A DNA stretch of 64,000 bases from Phialophora verrucosa. Lineage: Eukaryota; Ascomycota; Eurotiomycetes; Chaetothyriales; Herpotrichiellaceae. The notes under the pieces are model-generated. The model worked only from the letters and a program-made list of their open reading frames with translations, had not been told where the DNA came from and did not search any database. This document shows positions 31,371-41,668 of the stretch, in pieces. The stretch's first letter is position 1; each line of letters begins with the position of its first letter. The stretch lies in NCBI GenBank assembly GCA_002099365.1, contig MSED01000007.1:1054001-1118000 (forward strand), in the 5' to 3' direction. The position numbers and the translations under genes are program-made.

Positions 31371-33431
31371 ATGCCTTCTCAAGGACATCCAGCGGTGAGG
31401 TTCGTGCCCCAGCTCGGCGCAAAATCGACCCAAGTCGAGAAGGAACTCGAGATCGCGAACCAGAAGGCTCATGCGGCAAGGTGGTCTCGTAAGTAGTCCC
31501 GTTGCCATCAGGCCTTGTTCTTGGTTTTTTTCCCCATCGCCTTAAGCCGTCTGAAACCACCGTGGCCCATGATTTCTGCTTCAGCGACGGCCTTATCGAT
31601 GATGCTCATTTACTGGGAACAAAAGATGCGAGACGCAAGCAGAAGAAGAAGGAGCAAGAGGAAGCGCTGCGGGCTCAGAGTCAAGGCAAGTCTTTCCCAT
31701 CGCTCGGAACTGTGCTAGATTGATAACGAGATGCTCTGCAGGGCTTACCACCGGCGCACAGCATGTTGTCGATCCTATCGAGCGATATGAATACGGCGAA
31801 CATGGCTATGCCTCCATGTACCATCCAGAAGGCTCGTCGCGACCAAGGCAGCCCGCCACAACATACCGCGCCCATCTGAGCCTCCTAGAGATCCTCCGAG
31901 ACGGCAACTCAGATCCGTTCAACACCCAGGGTCTGCCCATTACGCCAATCATCAACAAGCTCATCACCTTTATCCGAGATGCTTACCTCCCGGGCGTCTA
32001 CGTCACATCGTATATGAAATTCAGGGACTCGATGCCTGGCGCCCCTCGCCTTACCACAATCGGAGAAGGATTTCACGTCTTTGGGCGTCGCACCGTCACA
32101 AAAGTATGGAATTCAATGAAAGAGGAGCTCTCAGAAGAGGGCCGAGCGCTCTCATGGTGCTCCAGCTATCTGCCCGTCCTGGCGAAGTTTTCTGCACCGG
32201 GCACGGCCCGTGAGCTCAACCTGCTTGCCATCAAGCTACGAACCAAGAGCATGAAGATCCTGAAGGGGCACGTCGAGAAGATGTCGCTCGATACCCCGCC
32301 AGATATATCGCTAATCTCGCAGATCGTGTCCCTGTTTCGGGCGGCGTGTAAAGAGGGTGACGTCGCCGCAGCAAAGGTTCATGCAGGCATCATACAGCGT
32401 CTGGTCGACAGAGTCGAAGTTCCCGACCGGCACATCCAAACGCTGTTTATGACTTGCATGAACAATGACTCGGAGTTGGCGATAGCCCAAATACGGAACA
32501 CATTCTTTGACTACGAGAACTGGATTCACAGACAAATCCGCCGGTTCTGGGCGGAGACTCTTGAGAAGAACATGCCGTCCTTGCCACCGGGATACCAAGC
32601 CCTTCACAAGAGCATTACCCTGTCGGCCACGCGTCAAGCGGCGATCCGACTTCGTCAATATCTGGTCTACCGCTCTACAGAGGTGAATCTGAATGACCCG
32701 CAAGACCTCGACCGTACAGATGCCGTCTACACCAACTTTACGACGTACTCGCAATACGACTCTGGCGTCTTGATCAACATATACATCAACCTGATCGCCG
32801 GCAGGGGCTACGAGATGGAGAAATCGGTGCGGCTGATAGAAGCCGCGCTGGCTTTGACAACGCTGCATGTGTCGCGACGGGGGATTTTCGAGGCGACCGT
32901 CTACGGGTGCGACCACCGGAGCAGTCACCACATCATCATCATCAATCATCTCGAAGGCACGATGAGAAAAGCCATGGACACTGCCTCGGCGGACGTGCTC
33001 GATCGATATCGTGAGGCCCTGCTTTGGGTGTGCTTCTACGGTGCTAGATTCGAGTGGCGCGTGAACCAGAAGATCCAGGGCCTTACTCCGCCCCGGATGT
33101 GGTTCTCAGAGACGTTTGCAAAGCAGGTCGAAATATTAGGCCTGACCGAATGGTTCCAGGCCCGGAAAATCATCCAGCAGTTTGTCTTCTATGGTCAGTC
33201 AGATGATCCTATCCTCCTCAGATTTGGCCCGTGTCCCACTCCTACTGCCTTTGTAGTCGAAAAGTGATTCAAATCGTTCCAACTCCGGCTGACAGCTCTG
33301 TAGAATTTCTGGAGCCATACCTGCCCATGTGGTTCGAAGAGACTATGCGGCGTCATGTCCGAAATGATGAGAACCACGAACACACCCGACAAAGCGAGTC
33401 CTTGTCTGGCATGAGCGACCCTCCCTCCTGA
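31371..33431 (+). CDS. PF11951-type fungal regulator lacking a zinc cluster
   Basis: A four-exon model: 31371-31488, 31626-31685, 31742-33193 and 33304-33431, 1,758 nt, 585 residues. The start MPSQGHPAVRFVPQLGAKS and the following basic helix (AHAARWSHARRKQKKKEQEE) are the family's usual N-terminus; no Cys6 cluster is present, as is normal for these 'fungal-specific transcription factor/tachykinin-like' proteins. The second intron (31686-31741) begins with GC, in the context AAG|GCAAGT, the known GC-AG type. The last intron is needed to reach the conserved tail FLEPYLPMWFEETMRRHV; reading through gives a shorter, unrelated end. It may regulate the island, but no target is shown. Confidence 0.82.
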
Positions 33432-34667
33432 GTTCCCAATGCTACGCGGTCTATGTCCAGATGTCCATGAAGGCTTCTCAGGACAACAGGTGAGGACGAT
33501 TGTGTTTCCACAAACGACAAAGGTTCAAATGCCCAGATTCCTATAGGGACTCGGGGGATATCACAGCGCATTGGACAATGAGCGGCCGTCGTGCCTCTTA
33601 TCCAGATTCTTCACTGAGACGGTCCAAGCACGTGCCGTCCACAACGCCTTTCACATAACCATCACTCTACAATTCAGCCGGGCTGCGCAACCTACCCGTC
33701 GTCAACGTTTCGATTCGGCGGCCCATGCCACATGATCACTGCCGAAAATCAGGCTACGATGTGACGATGCCAAAGATGGCTGCATCGGAATGCGTTAATA
33801 TCCATGATGAACCCGTCAAATCGGTCTTTTATACTTGTCCAGGATCTATGGTTGTTACAAGGACATCCTGCTGAAGACCGGGCCATAATCTGGTAGCCCT
33901 AGGCGTCTCTACACCGCAAGGCTCATGGAGGCTAAAGTCCACCATGGCTTGCATTGAGAAGCCGCCGAACAGCATCCCCAATATTCGCGACAAAGAAGCC
34001 GAATTAACATGCCCGGGAGGGATTCAACGAGCGATCTCTCGCACAGAGGCTCTCGACCCCTCACCCTTCTTCCCGTCTCGATGCTATTGTAACTTGTGTG
34101 ATTTCTCGCGACCCGGCGCGTTGGACGTGGGCATCAGCCCTCGTGCTGATCTGGCCGGTCAATAACGTCAGCGGGCAGACGAAACGCGCCATCGTCACCG
34201 CCATGCAGAGCATTCGGAAATCTGGGTGCCGTGCTGTGACAGAGACGTTGGCTTCGAGAGATGGTCTCGAGGGGCAGTTCCATTTGTGAGATTGCCAGTG
34301 TTGGAGCTGGGGCAGAAGTTCCTGACCCTCACATGTAATAATTATCATCCTGTGCCCTCGGCCTCTTGAGATTAAGTATTACGAGATACAAAATGGAGCC
34401 AGCGGCCGACGCCACCGCTCTTGACTACGTAGTTGGTACTTACGGAGTAGCTACGCCTAGTTTCTCCGTGCATCGATGCTTTTTCGGGTCCGCGGTTTTT
34501 GCCGCGGCATCAGCTATTAGACCGCCACACAGTCCGGGCGATAAACTGCTAGATACCTCGTATATGTACACGATCTCCGCCCACGCTGTGACACCTGGCT
34601 ATGTCAAGGGACACACTTGCAGCAGATTACGTATCACCGAAGATTTTGGACTTGAAAGCGTTCAACA
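33432..34667. other. Intergenic region containing a transporter relic
   Basis: About 1.2 kb without an intact gene between the regulator and the thioesterase. It includes the small MFS relic described at 34098. The rest shows no coding signal. Confidence 0.4.
34098..34240 (+). pseudogene. Fragment of a DAL5-type MFS transporter
   Basis: A short coding relic: WASALVLIWPVNNVSGQ followed by TKRAIVTAMQSI matches the late transmembrane/loop signature of allantoate-permease-type MFS proteins (I/MWP-x-N-N-V-x-G-x-TKR). A one-base frameshift follows, and the next family piece GNLGAVL is read from another frame at about 34217-34237. No further transporter sequence is recognised on either side. It is a remnant of a once complete transporter gene. 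Confidence 0.6.
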
Positions 34668-35321
34668 ATGGAGAACGGCTATTTTGCGGCGCTCAGGAGC
34701 ATTGCGGTCCGGCAAGAAGATATCGATTTTTTCGCGTCTATCCCATTTGCGGGCTCGTATCTATCCAAGGGCAGCGGTTATCAGCCAGTGCCTTTCATCA
34801 CGAGACATAAAATCACCCAGAACGATACATCCGACCTTTTCTTCGCCAAAACGATCAATAGCCACGACACGATTCCGCGACTGCTCTCCCTCATGCGGAG
34901 AGAGGACCTGCAACTCCTCTCGACCAAAGGAACAGGAGCGTCCGTAACAGAAATCCCAGCACAAGGACCAGACGACCCATACTTTGTCGTGTTCGCGGAA
35001 CTGGAAAGCGGCGTCAACGGATATCGAGACACTCTTCACGGCGGCGTTTTGGCGGCCTTGTTCGACGAGGCGTTAGGGCTCTGTGCAGAGGGTTGTCGAG
35101 AGACTCTCTCGTCCGGGAAATCATGGTTGCTCACAGCCAGTCTGGAGGTTAGCTTTCGCGCCGCCGTCACAACACCGTGCATAGTACTCATCAAGACTTG
35201 GCTGGAGAAGAGAGAAGGGAGAAAGTGGTTCCTAAAGGCGCAGCTACTAGACCAGGACAACGCCATCAAGGCCGATGCCGCGGCGTTATATATCAGCTCA
35301 AGAAGTCAATCTTCGTTATAG
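34668..35321 (+). CDS. Hotdog-fold thioesterase (4HBT/PaaI-like)
   Basis: A 217-residue intronless protein. The core is the hotdog signature DTLHGGVLAALFDEALGL (about residues 123-140), with the HGG-x3-A-x-x-D/E pattern typical of PaaI/THEM4-like acyl-CoA thioesterases, followed by the strand LLTASLEVSFRAAVTTP. The N-terminal roughly 70 residues form an extension around the start MENGYFAALRSIA. It probably hydrolyses an acyl-CoA; the chain is unknown. It lies next to the amine-oxidase relic and at the end of the accessory island, and could act on an acid product of the island enzymes (inference). Confidence 0.85.
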   Translation: MENGYFAALRSIAVRQEDIDFFASIPFAGSYLSKGSGYQPVPFITRHKITQNDTSDLFFAKTINSHDTIPRLLSLMRREDLQLLSTKGTGASVTEIPAQGPDDPYFVVFAELESGVNGYRDTLHGGVLAALFDEALGLCAEGCRETLSSGKSWLLTASLEVSFRAAVTTPCIVLIKTWLEKREGRKWFLKAQLLDQDNAIKADAAALYISSRSQSSL

Positions 35322-35625
35322 TAGGGAAGGAGACGACACGAAACGACCTAGGTAGTCCCTGCTAAGAGTCATGAGTCTCCATATCCTGCGGGTCTCCATA
35401 TCCTACGGAGTCTGAAGAAGGATAATACTACAGTGGTACGCAATGTTCCTTATCAATCAGAAGTTAGAAATAGCCTCCAAGGGGGAAACCTCCCAGAACA
35501 TGCCCGGGAACACCTGAGGTGTATTAGCATCCGCGGCGAATCACTATCTTGATCTTTCGAAAGTGCTTTACAAACATACTCATTGCCACGTTCGAGTTTC
35601 GACTAATTCCGACCTTTGTCAAACT
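35322..35625. other. Interval between thioesterase and amine-oxidase relic
   Basis: A 304-base stretch with no gene. A short motif, tctccatatcct, is repeated at about 35374-35385 and 35391-35402. Nothing else was recognised. Confidence 0.4.
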
Positions 35626-36093
35626 TCACCACCGACATGTCTCCAACAAGACAGTCACATCGCGAGCGGCCGCAGCGCCACTCTCAAAGGAGCCTTCGAT
35701 CGAACCCGGTTCCATTGTGGCGATATCACTCCCTGCTAAACGGAGTCGGCCGTGAAGCTTTCGCATCTGTGGTGCCGCAAGGGTGAGAATTCCGGGCCGG
35801 TGCATCATCCAGCCACCCTTGGAGAACTCGTCCACGGTCCAGTTATGGCCAGCCGTGTCGACCACTTGATGCTGGGCACGAACTTTTGCAGCGCAGCCTG
35901 CACAGCCTCGCGATCATGGGCTCGGATCGCCGCCGCGTCCGAGATCATGGCGAAAACCACTGCATCACCGTCGTGGCGACTGTCCGTCCTTGCTGCGTTG
36001 ATCGGATGCTTGCCGACCGGCGCGAAAGTGCTGAACGGCTCGATCTCACCCACTGGCAGTTTCAAAGTGCTCGATGTTGACGTGAATCCCTAG
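35626..36093 (-). pseudogene. C-terminal fragment of a flavin amine oxidase
   Basis: Two overlapping minus-strand frames together give the C-terminal part of a flavin monoamine-oxidase-like protein: EIEPFSTFAPVGKHPINAA, then DAVVFAMISDAAAIRAHD and EAVQAALQKFVPSIK, then after a one-base frameshift GHNWTVDEFSKGGWMMHRPG and GRLRLAGSDIATMEPGSIEG with ESGAAAARDV. The last piece is the C-terminal FAD-contacting segment of the family. A TAG (36091-36093) lies immediately upstream of the first piece, and the whole N-terminal Rossmann half is missing. The gene is therefore truncated and frameshifted. Confidence 0.78.
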
Positions 36094-36466
36094 TTTGTGG
36101 TCTCGCACCACGGTTTGAGTCGTTCGGAAGAAGATAATGATGTGTCTCCTATACAATAGCCTGCGAAAACCATTGTATTGCCAGCGTTTAGTCGTCAAGA
36201 TGTCCAGGCCAGATTATGCCCCCCTGACATGTTTACTCGGGGCGCACTCAGTTAAAGCTCTGGTTAAAGCGGCCTTCGCTCACTCTCGCGATCTAACCGT
36301 AAATGGCAACTAGAAGTCGGCCGAACATTGCAGCCGATGATTGGCTGGCCAAAAGGGGCAACTTGCCCGGGTATCAGCCAAGACTGAACACCTGTTGCGA
36401 AACGAGAAGTGAACCTCAGTCACCACTGAGACCCCAACCCTCGATCAGCCTGCCCCAGAAGACGAG
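36094..36466. promoter_or_regulatory. Upstream region of OST3/OST6
   Basis: A 373-base interval before the oligosaccharyltransferase gene; presumed promoter. No remaining amine-oxidase sequence was recognised in it. Confidence 0.45.
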
Positions 36467-37600
36467 ATGCGGTTCCTGAGGCTCCTCGCCATCACGGCTC
36501 TCTCACTCGGCGCTGCCGTGTCAGCCAGAAAGGCCGCAAAGACCAGCAAGTTCGACACGTACTCCTCTGTTTCGGCGCCCTTTGAACTCGACGAAACGAG
36601 CTACAATGACTTGACGGCCTCGCCGCGGGACTACTCCCTCGCCGTGCTCCTAACGGCCCGGGACGCAAAATACGCATGTGGGATCTGTCGAGACTTCGAT
36701 CCGGAATGGAGCATCGTGGGACGAAGCTGGCAGAAAGGGGACCGCAGCGGGCAGACGCGGGTGCTGTTCAGCACCTTGGATTTCGACCAGGGGAGAAGCG
36801 TGTTTATGAAGGTTCGTGAAAGGAAAGAGAGACATGTTGCGCGCCTTCCCCCTGCTGACGTTGACATTCCCAGCTCCAACTCCAAACTGCGCCGGTGCTA
36901 CTGTTGTTCCCTCCCACCGTGGGCGCGCACGCCAAACCCGACGGCGGCCAACCTGAACGCCTGGATTTCCTGGGTCCCCAATCCGCCGAAGCCGTCCACG
37001 GCTGGCTGCTGCGACACCTTCCATCCGGACAGGACTACCCTCCGATCGTGCGACCCATCAACTTTGCGAGAATCGGCGTCACCATCACCGTCCTGTTGGG
37101 CGTCTTCACCTTCCTCACCGTGGCATACCCGTACATCCTGCCGATCGTGCAGAACCGCAACCTGTGGGCGGGCCTCAGCCTGATCATGATCTTGCTGTTC
37201 ACCAGCGGGCATATGTTCAACCACATCCGCAAGGTGCCGTACGTGGCGGGCAATGGGCGCGGCGGGATTAGTTATTTCGCCGGCGGGTTTCAGAACCAGT
37301 ATGGCATGGAGACGCAGATCGTTGCGGGCATGTGTAAGTGGCAGGACACCAAACTATCTTCTCGCGTTCCGTAGGTCGTCGTTGTTCGCTACTCTGCTAA
37401 CCACCCCTATGCCAATAGACGCGCTGTTGGCCTTTGCCGCGATCAATCTGGCTCTCCGCGTCCCGCGGATCAGGGACGCCAAGACTCAACAAGCCGCCGT
37501 CATCATCTGGGCCGCCGTCCTCTTCGGCATGTACAGCTTCTTGATGAGTATTTTCAGGATCAAGAACGGAGGATATCCTTTCTGGCTGCCGCCGTTCTGA
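36467..37600 (+). CDS. OST3: Oligosaccharyltransferase subunit Ost3/Ost6
   Basis: A three-exon gene: 36467-36811, 36874-37333 and 37419-37600, 987 nt, 328 residues. A signal peptide (residues 1-20, LLAITALSLGAAVSA) precedes a lumenal thioredoxin-like domain with an intact CxxC (YACGICRDF), then four C-terminal transmembrane helices starting at about residue 185 (VTITVLLGVFTFLTVAYPYI) and ending with IKNGGYPFWLPPF. This is the Ost3/Ost6 (TUSC3/MagT1) family of ER N-glycosylation subunits, which catch glycoprotein cysteines as mixed disulphides. The first intron has donor GTTCGT. It marks the right boundary of the accessory island. Confidence 0.95.
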
Positions 37601-38246
37601 TCGATCTGCGTGATTGATGGGTTGGATGGATGGACCTAACGATCTGACAACCGACGCACTGTACCAACAAAGACAAGGCCGGCGTGCCCCTGCCCCGTGC
37701 CTACCTCAAAAGCGATTATAGATATACATACGTACCGGGCGGGAATTCAAAAGCTAAGCTTGATACTGTACTTGTACTGGCGAAAGCGGCTTGACTTTCA
37801 ATCAAGGGAATCCCAGCTAGTCAAGGGATTCTCCACCTAAGTCTTCAATGATGCGAATGGACACAGGCACCTCAATCCGAGGTCAGCATGGGTGCATAAG
37901 CCTTGAGTTATATACGACGTAACGCTGTACGAGGTATACCCCGGCCAAGGCAGGCCCGTAAGGCCACTACTTGGTAGAGAAAAGATAGATTGGAAGGAGG
38001 AAGGCGGAAGGATGAATGAATCAAAGTTGAATAGGTGGTAGGTAGTCGAAATGGACAAACGCGACAAAGCACCTTCCTTCATACTCCTTCAGTACATAAC
38101 ATACGTAGAACTGAGCACTCGCTATAGTACGCCCACCCCGACTTCCAGGATCGAATGATTCCGGTCCCATAATCTCGCATAGAACACCCACTACCACCCC
38201 AGATTCCAGAATACAATACTATTCCCGCGTCCTGCGCGCGACGTGA
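37601..38246. other. Intergenic region OST3 / pseudogene
   Basis: About 650 bases between the 3' end of OST3 and the stop of the minus-strand relic. No gene, repeat or transposon end was recognised. Confidence 0.4.
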
Positions 38247-39220
38247 TCACTCACGCAAGAACCCCGTGACCAAATCCCCGACCCTGCGGATTTGTTTCCT
38301 GATTGTGAAGGTGCTGTCGGTATCGCTGGGCGGAGGAGGCTGAGTCTGATTCTGATTTTCATCCTGATTCAGATTCCGAGTTTGACTCTGAATCTGAGTC
38401 TGGGTCTGATTCATAGTTGCAGCTTTACCTCGGATCTCTAACTTACGAGGCCTCCGCCCGGTCGCGTTGACCGGATTGCGCTTCACCGTCAGGGGCATCT
38501 CGCGGTTCGTGGCCTCGTGCGCCATGGTGATCCCGTGATGCAGCGACTGGAGGTTCTTGCCGAAATGCTGGAGGTTGTACAGCTTGCGGACTAACCTCTC
38601 GACGCCGGCCTCGGTCATGTCGTCGTTGTCCTGCGCTGCGGCTGCCGCGGCGTTGGCGGAGGCCTCGGACTTTGAGTTGATTGAGTGAGTCAGCACGGCA
38701 ATGGCTTCCTTGTGGCGGCGCAGGTCGGCCTCCAGAGCCTTGAGCTTGTCGTCGTTGCCGCCGATGTCGACCTTGTCGCGCTCGGCCTTGATCAGGAACA
38801 GCAGGTACGCCCCAGTGGCGTCGTTGATGGGCGTGATGGAGTGTTTCTTAATAAAGACGACGAACTTGGCGGCTGCGTCGTGGATCATGTCGTGCTCGCG
38901 CCGTTACTCGTCGATGGTCTCGTGCAGCTTGTTGATCGCCGTCGTGCGCAGCGTCATGTCCGTGGCGTGGTCGCGCAGCTGCTACTCGATCGCGCCGTCC
39001 GTCACTGTTACTGTGTGTTCCTTCAGCTCGTACAGGATGTGCATGTGCTCCTGCCAGTGGTGGCGGCAGCGGCGGCACCGGTTCTGCCCCCCCGAACGCC
39101 ACGCACTCGACCAGCTGCGGCGGCGCCAGAAAGTCGAGCGGCACGTCCTCCAGGTGGCACCCACGGAGAGGGTGGTGATGCGCCCGCGACCACAGGGCCT
39201 TCAGGTTGGGCTGGATCAGG
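38247..39220 (-). pseudogene. Broken C-terminal region of a large unidentified fungal protein
   Basis: Coherent minus-strand protein sequence runs from about 39220 (LIQPNLKALW, then HLEDVPLDFLAPPQLVECVA) through CRRCRHHWQEHMHILYELKE, DMTLRTTAINKLHETIDE and MIHDAAAKFVVFIKKHSI to a 213-residue open C-terminus. It is broken in three places: a one-base frameshift at a run of seven C (39087-39093) and in-frame stops TAG (38982-38984) and TAA (38904-38906). Both stops fit a C-to-T change at CpA (CAG to TAG, CAA to TAA). The Cys/His pattern, long helices and spacing resemble the C-terminal part of a family of fungal proteins with an N-terminal P-loop GTPase-like domain, but I am not certain of that family. 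The tail contains a Gln/Asn-rich repeat encoded by degenerate TCTGATT units (38341-38414). Confidence 0.65.
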
Positions 39221-39241
39221 CGTCTTCGAACGAGTCACTCG

Positions 39242-39939
39242 GCCAAAGGGCTCGCAGACCCGAAATTCCCAAGAAAACCAAACACATTGAGGAAATTTAC
39301 CGACTGAAGCTAGCCTTGAAGGCGAAGGAGCTGAGAGAAGAAACAGCCGGACTGGCGACCACGCAAGAAAACGCACAAGTACTGTCGGCACAGCTTGACC
39401 AGGAGCGGCGACATCTGGGCGACATCGGGGTGACTCTGCAAGAGAAGGAAGCTGAGTTAGTGGCGGCTCGGAGGAACGTCCAATCGCTCTCGACTCAGCT
39501 TGACCAGGAGAAGGAGAGTCGGCTCAGACTCAACGAAAAGCTGCAGGAGCTGCAGACACGGAATGCAGCACAAGATTGAATCCATGCTTGCGGCGATGGA
39601 GCAGAAGACTGTCAATGAAACGGAGATATCTCCCGCCTGCAAGCAGATGTTTTTCGACTCACCGGCCTGGTCACCACCAGGGACGAGGAATTGAGGCAGA
39701 GAGCAGCCATGGCGGGTGAGTCTGAAAAGAGCCTCGTAAACCAGATTCAGGCTCAGAGCGGGCAACTGGAGGAGCAGATCAAACTCCGTCAAGCGGCAGA
39801 GGCGGCGCTTGCAGTTCAACAACAGCAAGCATCGGTAGGTTCAAACATGGCCGAGCTTCGTCGTCTGTGCAACTTTTACCAGCAGAAATGCCAACGGCTC
39901 TCGAAGCAGATCAAGTTGGTGACCACGCCCAAAGGATAA
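39242..39939 (+). pseudogene. Coiled-coil coding remnant with two frameshifts
   Basis: A plus-strand coiled coil can be followed from EIPKKTKHIEEIYRLKLAL to the stop at 39937-39939 (ending KQIKLVTTPKG). The heptads are regular, with repeated AQLDQERRHL/TQLDQEKESRL units. The frame is broken at about 39562 and restored at about 39626 by a second shift of opposite sign; the piece between reads IESMLAAMEQKTVNETEIS in the middle frame. The 5' end abuts the minus-strand relic and no ATG with a convincing N-terminus is seen. Either it is a decayed gene or the two small indels are sequence errors. Confidence 0.6.
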
Positions 39940-40181
39940 AGTACATAACAAAGTGGTGGAGAAGGACGGCGTACAGTACAGTAAGAGCACGGTGAGGGAG
40001 AAGGTCGGGCTGTCTCCGCATTCTTTAGCATGTAGAAATATTGGAGAAATTCACTTCTCAGTTCGAAGTGAAAGCCTGCGACGGACAGTCTACGCGTAAT
40101 AACCCTCCATTTGCATTTGCCATATGAACTTTAGTTGTGTGCTTAGTTTGTTTCCGAGGGTGTCTGTGTTGCGTTTAGATA

Positions 40182-41447
40182 ATGGAGGACTTCTCCCAGT
40201 CCCGCGGCGACGACGACCTTTTTGACGACGAAATCATCCCTTTCGAAAACCCGCCTTCTCCAGAGAAAGTTGCTACTCAGCTCGAGCAAGTGTCATTAGA
40301 GCCTGCGGTGGTACCTCCCCCGATCGAAGCTGTCAGTGCAGCTGTACCTGCTCCGCAAGCCGCAAAGCCACCCGCCCCGACCTCAAATGATGCTCCGATC
40401 CCAGAAGGCTACGGACAGAAACCAAGAGGAAGATGCGGGCAACCAGCTGGACGGGGCGGGAGCCGAGGACCCAGAAAACCCTCCGCTGGACTGGGAGAGT
40501 CGAAGTGGGCGGCAAAACCAGCAGTGGACTCCGAGAAGTCGACTACGAGAGCGACGAAGCCTGTAAAATCCCAACCTCAAGAGGCTCAACCGACTCCTAC
40601 ACAGCCAGAGACAACAACGAAGACGACCCCCAACACCGAACCCTCGGGGACTCAGATTCAATCCACCGATGATGCCACGACGGCAGCTCCTTCTGCGGCT
40701 CAGCCGCCCGCCAAGACCCCAGCCGTGCGCGGCGACCGCACATTGACAGGCGGTCTCGCTCGCCCGAAACTCACCGAAGAAGAACTCAGCGCGAAACTCG
40801 CAGCCGCAAAGGAACGCTCTCAGAATGTCGCGGCAGCGCACGCCCGTGCGCAAGCCGATGCAGCAAGCTTTGAGGAAAGAGAGCGCATAGCGACTGCGAA
40901 GAGGGCGGTGGAGAGGAAGGAGAGGCGCGTCATGGAAGGGGAGCGGGAGAAGAACCGGTTGAGGAAGCTGGGGAACAGGGAGGGCCGAGAGTGGGACAGA
41001 GACAAGGAGGATGTGAATACTGAGGTGAACGGACGGGGCGGACGGAGAGGTGGTGGATATGCTGAGTACGGCGGACAGGGGTTCGCCGCGGGACAACGGG
41101 ACGAGGACGATTTAAGGCAGTACGAATGGCACGACGATCGCGGGAGAGGAAGGGGAAGAGGGAGAGGTGGGAGGGGCGGCAGAGGACGAGGCCGCGGAGG
41201 ACGAGGCTCTGGCCCGGGCTGGGATCAGCAAAGTCAGCAGCAACCCGACACCTCTGCCGAAGCTGACTTTCCCGCTCTTCCTGGACCAGCTTCCAAAGCA
41301 GCACATACGCAGAATGAGCACACAGAGACAAAGCCGGCTGCAAAGGACAATCACAAACCGAGCCCGCGACGTTGGGATTCGGGTGGCGGAGGCGGAGGCA
41401 CATGGGCAGAGCAGGTCGAATCCAGCGAGCTGAACGCCGCGAATTAG
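40182..41447 (+). CDS. RGG-rich, probable RNA-binding protein
   Basis: A 421-residue intronless protein, highly disordered. It starts with an acidic segment (DDDLFDDEIIPFENPPSP), then Pro/Ala-rich and Thr-rich stretches, a short RG patch (GRGGSRGPRKPSAG) and a charged helical block at about residues 190-265 (LTEEELSAKLAAAKERSQN, then RERIATAKRAVERKERR). A strong RGG box follows (GRGRGRGRGGRGGRGRGRG, about residues 323-345) and a tail with ADFPALPG, a motif also seen in SERBP1/HABP4-like and Stm1-like proteins. RGG boxes bind RNA, so a role in RNA or ribosome binding is likely, but I cannot name an orthologue. Confidence 0.8.
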   Translation: MEDFSQSRGDDDLFDDEIIPFENPPSPEKVATQLEQVSLEPAVVPPPIEAVSAAVPAPQAAKPPAPTSNDAPIPEGYGQKPRGRCGQPAGRGGSRGPRKPSAGLGESKWAAKPAVDSEKSTTRATKPVKSQPQEAQPTPTQPETTTKTTPNTEPSGTQIQSTDDATTAAPSAAQPPAKTPAVRGDRTLTGGLARPKLTEEELSAKLAAAKERSQNVAAAHARAQADAASFEERERIATAKRAVERKERRVMEGEREKNRLRKLGNREGREWDRDKEDVNTEVNGRGGRRGGGYAEYGGQGFAAGQRDEDDLRQYEWHDDRGRGRGRGRGGRGGRGRGRGGRGSGPGWDQQSQQQPDTSAEADFPALPGPASKAAHTQNEHTETKPAAKDNHKPSPRRWDSGGGGGGTWAEQVESSELNAAN

Positions 41448-41668
41448 ACAAAGCGAAGAACTTCTGGTAATGACGGAGGGTCGACAAAGTTCTCTGTTGC
41501 TCTACGCGGCACGTCAAGGATGTACATTTACTGTGGGGAGGAGCGAATGAAGCGTTCATGCGAAGGAAAAGTAAGTGATCTATCTGAAGTTTCCCTGCTC
41601 TATCATTGTCGGGCGACGGTAGGCTGCTACCATATCCCCCTGCCTCCTCACCCCCAGTGTCTGCACGA

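Noticed and set aside
14103..35321. Secondary-metabolite biosynthetic cluster
   Set aside because: Regulators, oxidoreductases and transporter relics are present, but no polyketide synthase, NRPS, terpene cyclase or DMATS is encoded.
38701..39579. Long 292-codon plus-strand ORF
   Set aside because: Its first 180 codons are antisense to the minus-strand relic, which carries the coherent protein signal; only the final coiled-coil part (from 39242) is kept.
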